A DNA stretch of 42,073 nucleotides from Phoronis australis (taxonomy: Eukaryota; Phoronida; Phoronidae). The position numbers and the translations under genes were made by a program. The stretch is from NCBI GenBank assembly GCA_002633005.1, contig NMRA01000650.1, positions 185,075 to 227,147 on the forward strand, read 5' to 3'. This document shows positions 33,961-42,073 of this stretch, piece by piece. The notes under the pieces are model-generated. The model was not told the DNA's origin and searched no databases. It saw only the letters and a program-made list of their open reading frames with translations. How positions within the stretch are numbered: position 1 is the first letter of the stretch; each line of letters starts with the position of its first letter.

Positions 33961-35014
33961 ATCTCAGTTCGGCTAGAGTAAACTCTCCGCTACTCCCGGG
34001 GGACTTGATTCAAATGAATAATAACTCGATCGTTTTGGTTTTACTTAATTATTTGTCATTTCTTCATACAATTTGAAGTTTCTGCGTCACGCAATTCCAA
34101 AACCGTGTTCAACAGTAGGAACATGGCTCCTTTACTTTTTGTTTAATTGTTAAATTTGAAAAACTAATTGGCAAACATTGACGTTTATTCAATTTTGCAA
34201 TTCTTTGTTAAATGAAAACTACTGAAAATGTACCAACCCTGAAAAAATCGCTTAATTTAAGGCGGATGATCCATTGCTAGTGCTTGTGGAATATTTAAGC
34301 ATTTTTCTTTGAACAAGCGTTGTACATTACATCCGTGCGGAACTAAACATATAATGCATTTTAGAACACTAAAATGCAAATGGCCCGTACTATGTAAGGC
34401 AATGGCGTTATTCTGGCTTACCAATCAGGACAAAAGCTTTATGTAATGGTTAAGAACAATAAAATGGCAAGCAAACTATACCGCGAATTCCGAAATGGCG
34501 AACACTGAACACTGTCTGGGTGCGGAGTAGCTGTGCTGTATGGTGTTGTGCGATGTGTTCACACGTATCTTGTTTTCCTTAACTTAATCATCATTATTTT
34601 AATATTAATAATACTATTGTCACGCGCATTCTTTTACACGTCTTTGTGCTACGTTTGTTATGGCATTATAGGCAAAGTAACGAACTTTTACAGAGCACTT
34701 TAAAATAGAAATGACCCATCCTATACAGCTGTGGCCTTATGTTCCAGTAAATGGCTATACAGTACAATCAGGTCATGGCCTTGTATTCCGTGGATTACGC
34801 AACATGTATGTTTACGGAAACATTGACAATCCGTACGAGTTGCAGACATTAGACATGCTCTGTGAAGTAGACCAATAGGCTAAATAGTAATGGAGTTTTT
34901 AACTAATGTATTGAATATGTCCTTAATTAGAAACTAAACGCTCGGCTTGGTTTCTATGAGTTGTACATGTACGTGAATAATCGATTGCTACCGGTACTCA
35001 GTCGTGCATGTCCA

Positions 35015-35225
35015 ATGGTGGTCGGCGACATGGAATATTCCGAGAAGAAAGATGCTGGTGTGGCAACTGCTAATTAAATACACGTTGATCAGAAAATTAT
35101 TACTGACCATGTAAGCAGGATAAATGAGAATCGTTTCACTTCGGTTCCTGGTAATTAACCGTATTGTTATGTTTGATTTTCCTTGTGGGTTTATTTTTTC
35201 ACATCTTCACTGAAGGTGTTGTTTT
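35015..35225 (+). repeat. Old internal duplication, copy 2
   Basis: Partner of 33735-33960 in the same orientation, about 1.28 kb downstream in the same intron. Confidence 0.55.
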
Positions 35226-35451
35226 TGTCGCTCTGTTGACCAAGCGGAAAATCGTTTTGTTCAATAAGTTCGTGGGAAGTGATGAATTATAACTAGTTCG
35301 TTTTTATTTCGGTTTAAGATATGTCAATGTTCGTTTACAATTTGCATGAAATTGCTAAAGCATTGCCACTTACCCAACCATGTCCAGTCATACATAAGTA
35401 TCTCGTTTCGAAGTTGTATTTGTTTCTTTAAGCCTGTTTTATTTGATGTAG

Positions 35452-35550
35452 ATTGGCGACACACCGCTGCACCGTGCTTGTAAATGTGGCCATCTGGATG
35501 TTGTGAAACTCCTCGTGGAAGAGGATGGTGACGTCACAGTTGTCAACAAG
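35452..35550 (+). CDS. Ankyrin exon 7: full repeat
   Basis: A 99-bp exon between TTTGATGTAG and AAG|GTAAAA. It encodes IGDTPLHRACKCGHLDVVKL then LVEEDGDVTVVNK, a good consensus repeat (T-P-L-H, A-C-K-C-G-H-L-D-V-V-K-L-L). The ending VVNK resembles the VNK of the preceding exon rather than the VRD of the tandem units, so exons 6 and 7 form their own subgroup. Phase 0 at both ends. Confidence 0.93.
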
Positions 35551-35591
35551 GTAAAACATGAATATAGATGGAACTGTGTGGTAAGACACAC

Positions 35592-36130
35592 TTTTACCTG
35601 AATAGTGAACATGTCATCTAACTTTGCTATAACTTTACCTTGATAGAGAACATGTCATCTAACTTTGGTATAACTTTACCTTGATAGAGAACATGTCATC
35701 TAACTTTGGTATAACTTTACCTTAATAGTGAAAATGTCATCTAACTTTGCTATAACTTTACCTGAATAGTGAACATGTCATCTAACTTTGCTATGACTTT
35801 ACCTGAATAGTGAACATGTCATCTAACTTTGCTATAACTTTACACGAATAGTGAATATGTCATCCAACTTTGCTATAACTTTGCCTGAATAGTGAACACG
35901 TCATCTAACTTTGATATAACTTTACCTGAATAGTTAACATGTCATCTAACTTTGCTATAGCTTTACCTGAATAGTGAACACGTCATCTAACTTTGATATA
36001 ACTTTACCTGAATAGTGAACATGTCATCTAACTTTGCTATAACTTTACCTTGATAGTGAGCATGTCATCTAACTTTGCTATAACTTTACCTGAATAGTGA
36101 ACATGTCATCTAACTTTGCTATAACTTTCC
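35592..36130. repeat. 41-bp minisatellite, about 13 copies
   Basis: Tandem units of 41 bp starting about 40 bp after exon 7. Each reads ATGTCATCTAACTTTGCTAT, then AACTTTACCTGAATAGTGAAC, with scattered substitutions (TTGATAGAGAAC, ACGTCATC, GATATAAC). Twelve full units plus partial ends. A two-unit variant pattern (ACGTCATC..GATATAAC next to ATGTCATC..GCTATA) occurs twice, a hint of higher-order amplification. Confidence 0.95.
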
Positions 36131-36170
36131 GATGTGGTGTTATCTTCCCGTTAGTAAAGTATCAGGTTTA

Positions 36171-36525
36171 GTTTTATTAGTTGTATTATGTAGTTGCAAA
36201 AACTTCTAAGGCTGTAAGGATGTATTTCATCATTTCAATGTTCATGTTTAGTTTTACATGGTGCCACGAAATATGTTGGTTCACGTCGGTTTCATTCGGA
36301 CTGTTAATTTTGTGCTATGCACTGTTTTTAATGTTTCTTCGCACAAGTGACATCAGGCTAATTTGTCTGATTCATTAAAAACCTTAAAATTGACCGAAAC
36401 TCTCTAAAACAGTAACCATTATGTCACCAAATGTTATTTGTGCCTCGTTTTTTAAACTAAATATAGTTTTGTGTGCGAGTCTCTACATGTGTCGGTGAAG
36501 TTGGGTTTACTTTTAAATATGATAC
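36171..36525 (+). repeat. Intron block shared with the previous intron, copy 2
   Basis: Collinear with 30770-31705 (same landmarks, same order and orientation). It lies in the same place relative to its upstream exon, apart from the minisatellite. Confidence 0.7.
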
Positions 36526-36716
36526 ATGTATACATCTGGTGAAACAGTGTTGATCAGAGGCATTACTTGGGAGTGTCAGGACAAGAAATACATCCATCAA
36601 TATCGGGGAAATGTTGATAGAAATTGGTGCCCTTTATCTTGACTGGTTCTCCTAGTTGTCTGTGACCGCAATTTATGAGAGATGTGTAAATTGAAAATCA
36701 AAATACTGAGTTAACT

Positions 36717-36890
36717 CCGCCACTCAGTTTGTCTGGCAGTGTTCATTCGTGATTCATTGGTCTACCCTGATGAATTTGTAGACAGTATGATGCAGTTACC
36801 TCTTGGGTTGATCTACAGTAAGTCTGTTTTGAGACCCCGTTGTTCTTAATCTAGCAGGGATACCCCGCCACTGAAATTGTCTGGCAGTGG
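36717..36890. repeat. Short direct repeat with CCACT...AGTGG ends
   Basis: CCGCCACT-x-A-x-TTGTCTGGCAGTG occurs at 36717-36741 and again at 36865-36890, same orientation. The second copy has a perfect CCACTG/CAGTGG stem. It may be the terminal motif of a small element. Confidence 0.5.
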
Positions 36891-37131
36891 ATAATTTTGA
36901 TACAGTAGAATTAAAATATACAAAAGTACTCAAAAGCATGCGCACATACAAAGAAATACAACTTAATTTACTGTATGAATGAAGCATAAGACAAGATCCT
37001 ATATGAAAATACTGGAGTAAGGTTTTCCTCTGATATTCTTTTTAGTTTGATAAATGCTACACTACTCTTTATTAAAACGACTCTTTAGAGCATTTCAAAT
37101 TTGTTGAACAGGCTTTTTAATCTTCTCAAAG

Positions 37132-37230
37132 GGTGGCGACACTGTACTGCATGAAGCAGCTTGCAGTCTCGTGAATTATCGGTCAGTTGAAAAGTGTGGT
37201 TTTGCCCCTGTTGCCAATAATATAAAATAA
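37132..37230 (+). CDS. Ankyrin exon 8: degenerate last repeat with stop
   Basis: After the acceptor TTTTTAATCTTCTCAAAG the frame reads GGDTVLHEAACSLVNYRSVE then KCGFAPVANNIK and TAA (37228-37230), exactly 99 bp including the stop. The first helix (G-D-T-V-L-H-E-A-A) is clearly ankyrin; the second helix and hairpin have lost the G-x-x-x-V-V-K-L-L pattern. An AATAAA (37226-37231) overlaps the stop. Either this is the true C-terminal exon with a degenerate C-cap, or it is a decayed exon and the gene ends or continues elsewhere. The absence of a GT donor at the expected position favours a terminal exon. Confidence 0.6.
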   Translation, partial: GGDTVLHEAACSLVNYRSVEKCGFAPVANNIK

Positions 37231-37231
37231 A
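37226..37231 (+). terminator. Possible polyadenylation signal
   Basis: AATAAA overlaps the stop codon of the last exon. A 3' end so close to the stop would be unusual, and a more distant signal may be used instead. Confidence 0.3.
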
Positions 37232-37348
37232 AAGTCGTCAGGTCTTGGCCTCAAAATGGTTGCTTTATCCTTTGATTCTGATGTTCTCTTCAAATGAGCT
37301 ATTGTCCCTTTTACCGACAAATTTCCACGACTGCCCTCCACGGAAAAC

Positions 37349-38690
37349 ATGTACTGAATATGTCAACATACATTTCAGTGGATTTTAAGGTGGCGTGATT
37401 ATATGTTAACATACTCAAATTTCTTAAGATTTGACTGTATGGCTGAAAATTCCATCTTCCCAATGTAGCTGCACGTGTTTCAGCTTGTCGTGAAATCAAA
37501 AACTTCTGCAACTTGACAAAAAGATAAACTTAGCCGAGTTTTGCCGCTGACGCCCGGCTTGCACTCAATAAAATACTCCTGTCAACCCCTGATTGTCTGT
37601 GATATAAGCACGAACCACACTCTCACTTTTGCTCATTAATAAGACACTGTACCTGCCCAAGTACCATGGAATGCAGCCATTCATCTTTATCGTTCCGCTT
37701 GCTGCGTGTGCGCGTATTGGGGCCATGCGCCTTGATTGTGTTTATGAGATGCAAAATGGCAAACATTGACGTACATTTAGTCAAATGAAAAGTACTGACA
37801 CTTGATGAAAAAATAAAATAAAAACATCCCGCTTACGAAAGGCACCTGGACCAACAAGTGCGTCTACACTTTACGTGCAAAGCATTTGAACAGAATTATT
37901 TCGTTTGGACAACATCACCATTCGGTGTGCACAGGTGTTTTGGCCTAAATACGCGCACATATTTGAACGGCAATTGTTAAGTTAGGTGTAAAGTGCGGTG
38001 CGGAGAAACTTCGCTAACAGAGCGTACGATTGCCATTGCGGGTGTTGAATGTTGACTCCACACTGAGGTTGATCTCAGAAAATCCCTTCTCACCTTAATT
38101 TTAAACAATTAAGGGGACCCAAATCCAGCTTTGGGAACTTCGATTTCCTACAAATTTTACTTACAAGCTGCTAGACAAACTTGAACGCATACTTAGATGA
38201 ATTGCCGAAGTGGTCCTTAATGAAAAATGTAGACTTCAACGAAAACCTTGCAACTAAACGTGTAGAAAAATGGAAAGAGTTGTAGCTTCTTTTAATTTGA
38301 TAACTGTGTGTGAATTGAAGCAACACGGGAATAATTCGTAACACTTTGATTTGACTTATGTTTACCCATCTGAAAATATCGACGACATTCTACGATTCAT
38401 GAATGACTATTTCCAATTACTTACAAATTGGAGAATAATTTGCAAACCTGAAACGTTTTCAACTTGCATACCCACAATTATAATCCTTACGTCATCCGCA
38501 TATCCGCATATAGCGCAAATCAACAAAACGCGCAGGACCTACTAACCCCTGTGCCAGACAAGCAAGCGTTTTGTCAAATTGCATGAAACATTGCGAATTG
38601 GTGCTTGGACTTAAACTAATCGCGCATTTCTCCAAATTTGGTGATTGCTAGTCCCAATTGCGGTCCAGATGATAGTACACTGGAGCTAGG
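37349..38690 (+). repeat. Large duplicated segment, copy 1
   Basis: Collinear with 39188-41465 in the same orientation. Landmarks are ATGTACTGAATATGTCAAC, CAATGTAGCTGCACGTGTTT, AAACTTCTGCAACTTGACAA, GTACTGACACTTGATG, CAACTAAACGTGTAGAAAAA and GGTACACTGGAGCTAGGCT-like at the end. No recognised coding region; overlapping open frames are short and differ between copies. Confidence 0.88.
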
Positions 38691-39187
38691 CTGTAACGGC
38701 ACTGAAATCGTTTCCACCTCGTAATTATAGTCACTGCTTTGCAATATCTAGCAAATCAAGTCTCTCGTACTGCATGGGTAGGTGACTTGGGCACTGACAA
38801 ACGTTACGTCGAGTTATGTTGCAGTCAAAACGCTGACGGCATGTTGGTCTTCCCCTCATTTCTTCTCAAACGTGTTATGTCCAAAAGGGGCCACAGCCTT
38901 ACAAAATCCTGTTTGGCAGAATTTGGCATCCAGTTTTTATTTCAATTCGAACACAAATATTTATTTACTTTGAAAATTTGAATAAAACGTGAAGTATGCA
39001 AGAAAGGTAATGAGAAGCTTAGAAATATCCCCTGAAACCTCTGGTTCGCTTGGTACTTTAAATCAATGGAAACAGTGGATTTTGAAGTTGATCATCTAGA
39101 TTTTTGAAGTTCTTTAATCATTTAATTTAAAAAATTCTAACCTCATGTCTTGGACTCTGGCCCACGGGGTCTAATCTCTAAGTGCAG
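38691..39187. other. Spacer between the two large copies
   Basis: About 500 bp with no recognised feature. An 80-codon open frame here shows no family similarity. Confidence 0.5.
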
Positions 39188-40249
39188 ATGTACTGACTAT
39201 GTCAACAGACATTTCAGTGGATTTCAAGGGGGCGTGATTATATATTATCGTACTCAAATTTCTTACGATTTAACTGTATTGCTGAAAATTCCACCTTCCC
39301 AATGTAGCTGCACGTGTTTCGGCTTGTCGTTAAATCAAAAACTTCTGCAACTTGACAAAAAGTTGAAATTAGCCGAGCTTTGCCGATGACGCCCGGGCTG
39401 CGCTCATGAAATACTCTCACTGTTTTAAATTACTTCTCATCGATAATACACTGTACCTGCACAACTACCATCAATGCAGCCATTCATCTTTACCGTTCCG
39501 CTTTCTGCCTGTGCACGTATTAAGGGCCATGCACCTTGAATGGATTTGCTCATGCGATACAAAATTACAGACGTCGACGTACAGTACATTCAGACAAATA
39601 AAAGTACTGACACTTGATGAAAAAATAAAACCAAATAAAAACATTCCGTTTACGAAAAGCACCTGGACCGACAAATGAATTTTAAAAGATTGTCTCTACG
39701 TGCAAGGCATTTGAACAGAATGATGTCCTTTGGACAACCGAATCATTCCGCGTGTACAGGTGTTTTGGCCTAAAAACGCACATGTATGAACAGCAATCGT
39801 AAAGTGCGAAACGGAGAAACGGCGCTAACATACATGTAGCGTAAGACTGTCATCGCAGGTGTTGAATGTTGGCTCCACACTTAGGTTAATCTCAAAACAT
39901 TCCTTTTCACCTAAATTGCAAACAATTTCGGGGCCCCAAACCCACCTTTGAGAACCTCGATTTTCTACAACTTTTACTTACAAGCTGCTAGACAAATTTG
40001 AGCGCATACCTAGATGGATTGCCGAAGAACTCCTTGCTGAAAAATGCAGACTTCAACAAAAACCTTGCAACTAAACGTGTAGAAAAATGGAAAGTGTTGT
40101 AGTTTCATTGAATTTGATAACTGTGTGTGATTTGAAGCAACATGGGAATGATTCGTTGCTCATTGATTTGCATGTTTACGCTTCTGCGAATATCGCGAAT
40201 GTGTACGATTCACCAATGACTATTTCCAATTACTTACAAATTTGAGACT

Positions 40250-40480
40250 CATTTGCAAACCTTCGATTCATGTATAACTATTTCCAATTACTCATTTGCA
40301 AACCTTCGATTCATGTATAACTATTTCCAATTACTCATTTGCAAGTCTTCGATTCATGTATAACTATTTCTAATTACTCATTTGCAAACCTTCGATTCAT
40401 GTATAACTATTTCCAATTACTCATTTGCAAACCTTCTATTCATGTATAACTATTTCCAATTACTCATTTGCAAACCTGAA
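40250..40480. repeat. 43-bp tandem array, 5+ copies
   Basis: Units of CATTTGCAAACCTTCGATTC then ATGTATAACTATTTCCAATTACT, 43 bp each; the first starts at 40250 and the last partial one at 40465 (exactly 5 x 43). Copy 1 of the large duplication has only a single equivalent unit near 38390-38455, so the array grew after the duplication. Confidence 0.93.
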
Positions 40481-40556
40481 ACATTTTCAACTTGCATACA
40501 CGTCATTATAATCCTTACGTCATCCGCATGTAGCGCAAACAACAAAACGCGCAGCA

Positions 40557-41296
40557 CGCTTGCAATTCTGTAGCTTCTGATAGATTTCAATCAGCCGACA
40601 TGGATAGGAGTAAATTGGAAACATTTCCTTAGCGAGACTTGACGGTTCCGTAACATATTGTTAAACGATGATGCGTGTTTACTTTAAAATTCATTGTTTA
40701 CTCAAAAGTACTGAAAATGTACCAATTGTGAAAAGAAAAACACTTGGCGGATGATCGATTACTAGTACATGTGGAATATTTGAGCATTCTTCTTTGAACA
40801 AACAAATTACATTGCATTTTTATCATCTCGGTTTTCTTCTTGCACTTCTCTGACCCATGCGATTACATTTGTTTAGACGTTGTTGGATATAATGTTGCGC
40901 TTAACTTTATTTTGCTGAACTAATAGTAGTAGATCTCATTAAATGGATATCTTCTCAATGCGAATGGCAGAAAATTGAGAGAGTGCTTTGTGTGAGGGCG
41001 CGGACTCGTCGTTTTTCCGTAACCGGACTTTTCTGGGTTCCGAAAAAACTGTAGTGAGTCGTCAAGCGTTCGTGAGCTTTTAGTCAAACACCTTTTTAAA
41101 GGGACATTTCTTCCACACTCACCGCTGACTTGGAAACTGACCCACAAAACTATTCTTCAACGTATTGCTTCCGTTTTGACAATTAGGGAGACCTTCCCAA
41201 GTCAGTTTCAAGTAATCGGTTAATGGATTTAGAAACAAATGTCTATAATCTTTAGGTGGAAACTATTCCACGTGTGTTCCATAATTAAGTCTACCT
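40557..41296. repeat. Block present only in copy 2
   Basis: Inserted between CGCGCAG and GGACC relative to copy 1. It includes about 40705-40830, which resembles 34200-34330 (TACTGAAAATGTACCAA, GGCGGATGATC, GTGGAATATTT and TCTTTGAACAA). It may be an insertion in copy 2 or a deletion in copy 1; no terminal repeats were seen. Confidence 0.65.
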
Positions 41297-41606
41297 TGGA
41301 CCCAATAACCCCCTGTGCCAGACCGTCAAACAAGTGTTCTGTCAACTCTCATGAAACGAATTGGTGTTTGGAATTAAATTAATCCAGCATCTGGCAATTA
41401 TTCTACAAATTTGGTGATTGCTAGTCCCCAATTGGGGTTCAGATGATGGTACACTGGAGCTAGGCTAGTAGTATAGTAAGAGGTTTTGGGCGCCCGTTTT
41501 GAGGCTCCTCGGTCAAAGGCCATCTATGTGAAAGGAGGTCACGTGGGATAACTGCGATCGGAATGGTATAACTGCGATCGGGACACCTACCGGACGGATG
41601 TGTCAA

Positions 41607-41622
41607 TGACGTCATGACGTCA
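41607..41622. promoter_or_regulatory. Two abutting CRE palindromes
   Basis: TGACGTCA occurs twice head to tail (41607-41614, 41615-41622). This is the perfect cAMP-response element bound by CREB/ATF proteins. The sequence is certain; regulatory use is inferred. Confidence 0.5.
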
Positions 41623-41960
41623 TAGATTTAATTAGACAGGCAACTCGTTTTGCGGCTCCTAGCAACGGATTGAAACAAAAGATGATAATAACAAAACGTG
41701 AATTACCTTAGTTCGTGTGCGCCGAGTGTCGTTGTATATTGTGAGTTTGTCTCATCAAAAACAAAAGGCAAAAGGCGATAACCACCCAACCCAACAACAG
41801 ATGTCGTGTAAAGTCTAACCCAGGCCCCGACGGTACTGAGCGAATCGTACTACTAATACTAATAATAAGAAGAAGCGACCAGCTAACGCAGAACATAAAA
41901 CCGATAGCGTTTAAACGTGTATTAATGACAAACCAACACTACAAATATCATACAAATATA

Positions 41961-42073
41961 AAATCATCAAAACGTTCAGTAGTCTATAGCAAATTAATCA
42001 AATGTCCGAATTAAATGTTAAAATCATCAAAACGTTCAGAAAAGTAGTCTATAGCAAATTGATCAAATGTCCG
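41961..42073 (+). repeat. 60-bp-spaced direct repeat at the window end
   Basis: AAATCATCAAAACGTTCAG then AGTCTATAGCAAATT and GATCAAATGTCCG occur at 41961-42008 and 42021-42073. The second copy has 4 extra bases after CAG. The array may go on beyond the window. Confidence 0.9.

Larger units (their letters stand above)
29959..35451 (+). other. Intron between ankyrin exons 6 and 7
   Basis: A 5.5-kb intron without recognised exons. It contains a block (30770-31705) shared with the next intron, an old internal duplication (33735-33960 and 35015-35225), a weak one (34360-34430 and 34692-34772), and a segment near 34165-34330 related to the repeat family at 37349/39188. Open frames such as 32708-32989 and 33061-33369 on the - strand show no recognisable domain. 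Confidence 0.6.
6925..37230 (+). other. Gene model: multi-exon ankyrin-repeat protein
   Basis: Eight exons join in one frame across seven phase-0 introns: 6925-7014, 27634-27729, 28295-28393, 28751-28849, 29208-29306, 29857-29958, 35452-35550 and 37132-37230. The joined product is about 260 residues: a partial N-terminal repeat, six full ankyrin repeats of 32-34 residues, and a degenerate last repeat ending in a stop. Ankyrin repeats are helix-turn-helix-loop modules that bind proteins; nothing here shows which partner. All internal exons are symmetrical (0-0), so any exon can be duplicated or skipped without breaking the frame. No start codon, signal peptide, membrane segment or other domain was found, so the N terminus is probably encoded upstream of 6925, possibly outside the window. 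Exon chaining is inferred, not shown by a transcript. Confidence 0.8.
39188..41465 (+). repeat. Large duplicated segment, copy 2 (expanded)
   Basis: Partner of 37349-38690, longer because of a 43-bp tandem expansion (40250-40480) and a ~740-bp block (40557-41296) absent from copy 1. Homology resumes at GGACC near 41297 and ends at GGAGCTAGGCT. Confidence 0.88.
41466..42073. other. Right end, possible regulatory region
   Basis: Non-coding as far as I can see. It is richer in CpG than the sequence to its left up to about 41700 and holds a 20-bp-period repeat of ATAACTGCGATCGG (41548-41561, 41568-41581), two CRE palindromes and a direct repeat at the window edge. A promoter of a gene to the right is possible but unsupported. 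Confidence 0.45.

Noticed and set aside
35592-36130. Regular repeats considered as a CRISPR array
   Set aside because: The units are directly abutting 41-mers without unique spacers, in a eukaryotic intron; it is a minisatellite.

Overview
This is a eukaryotic, intron-rich, AT-rich stretch (roughly 60 % A+T by eye), most likely from a marine invertebrate. Short coding exons bounded by GT-AG splice sites lie in kilobases of non-coding DNA, vertebrate-type TTAGGG repeats occur internally, BEL/Pao and Ty3/gypsy retroelements are present, and the palindrome TACATGTA is strikingly common. Amphioxus, a hemichordate or a mollusc/brachiopod would all fit; the sequence alone does not settle which.

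The one cellular gene I can support is an ankyrin-repeat protein gene on the + strand, running from about 6925 to 37230. I recognise eight exons: 6925-7014, 27634-27729, 28295-28393, 28751-28849, 29208-29306, 29857-29958, 35452-35550 and 37132-37230. Almost every exon is 96-102 bp and encodes exactly one ankyrin repeat, and every intron sits in phase 0, so the exons join into one open frame of about 260 codons without a visible start methionine. The first intron is about 20.6 kb. Exons 3-5 sit in three tandem copies of a ~456-bp exon-plus-intron unit, a recent expansion of the repeat array. Introns 5 and 6 also share collinear blocks, which suggests an older duplication of the same kind.

Region by region: 1-1277 is the 3' end of a Ty3/gypsy-type element with a deleted integrase and a 723-bp LTR. 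1278-6924 has no recognised gene but holds a small inverted-repeat element (4073-4368) and a degenerate duplication. 7015-27633 is the giant intron. It contains a GTCGG-rich palindromic block (11597-11765), a complete-ended but coding-dead BEL/Pao LTR retrotransposon on the - strand (12390-18866), and between about 22.4 and 27.0 kb a cluster of inverted and dispersed repeats, including a 1.3-kb foldback element abutting an interstitial telomere tract. 27634-37230 is the ankyrin exon cluster, with a 41-bp minisatellite (13 copies) just after exon 7. 37231-42073 is non-coding and dominated by two copies of a >1.3-kb segment (37349-38690 and 39188-41465); the second carries a 43-bp tandem expansion and a ~740-bp extra block. 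The right end has tandem perfect CRE palindromes and short direct repeats running out of the window.

I saw no rRNA gene, convincing tRNA gene, CRISPR array or prokaryotic feature. The window's interest is in how an exon-per-repeat protein array grows by tandem genomic duplication inside a repeat-rich locus.
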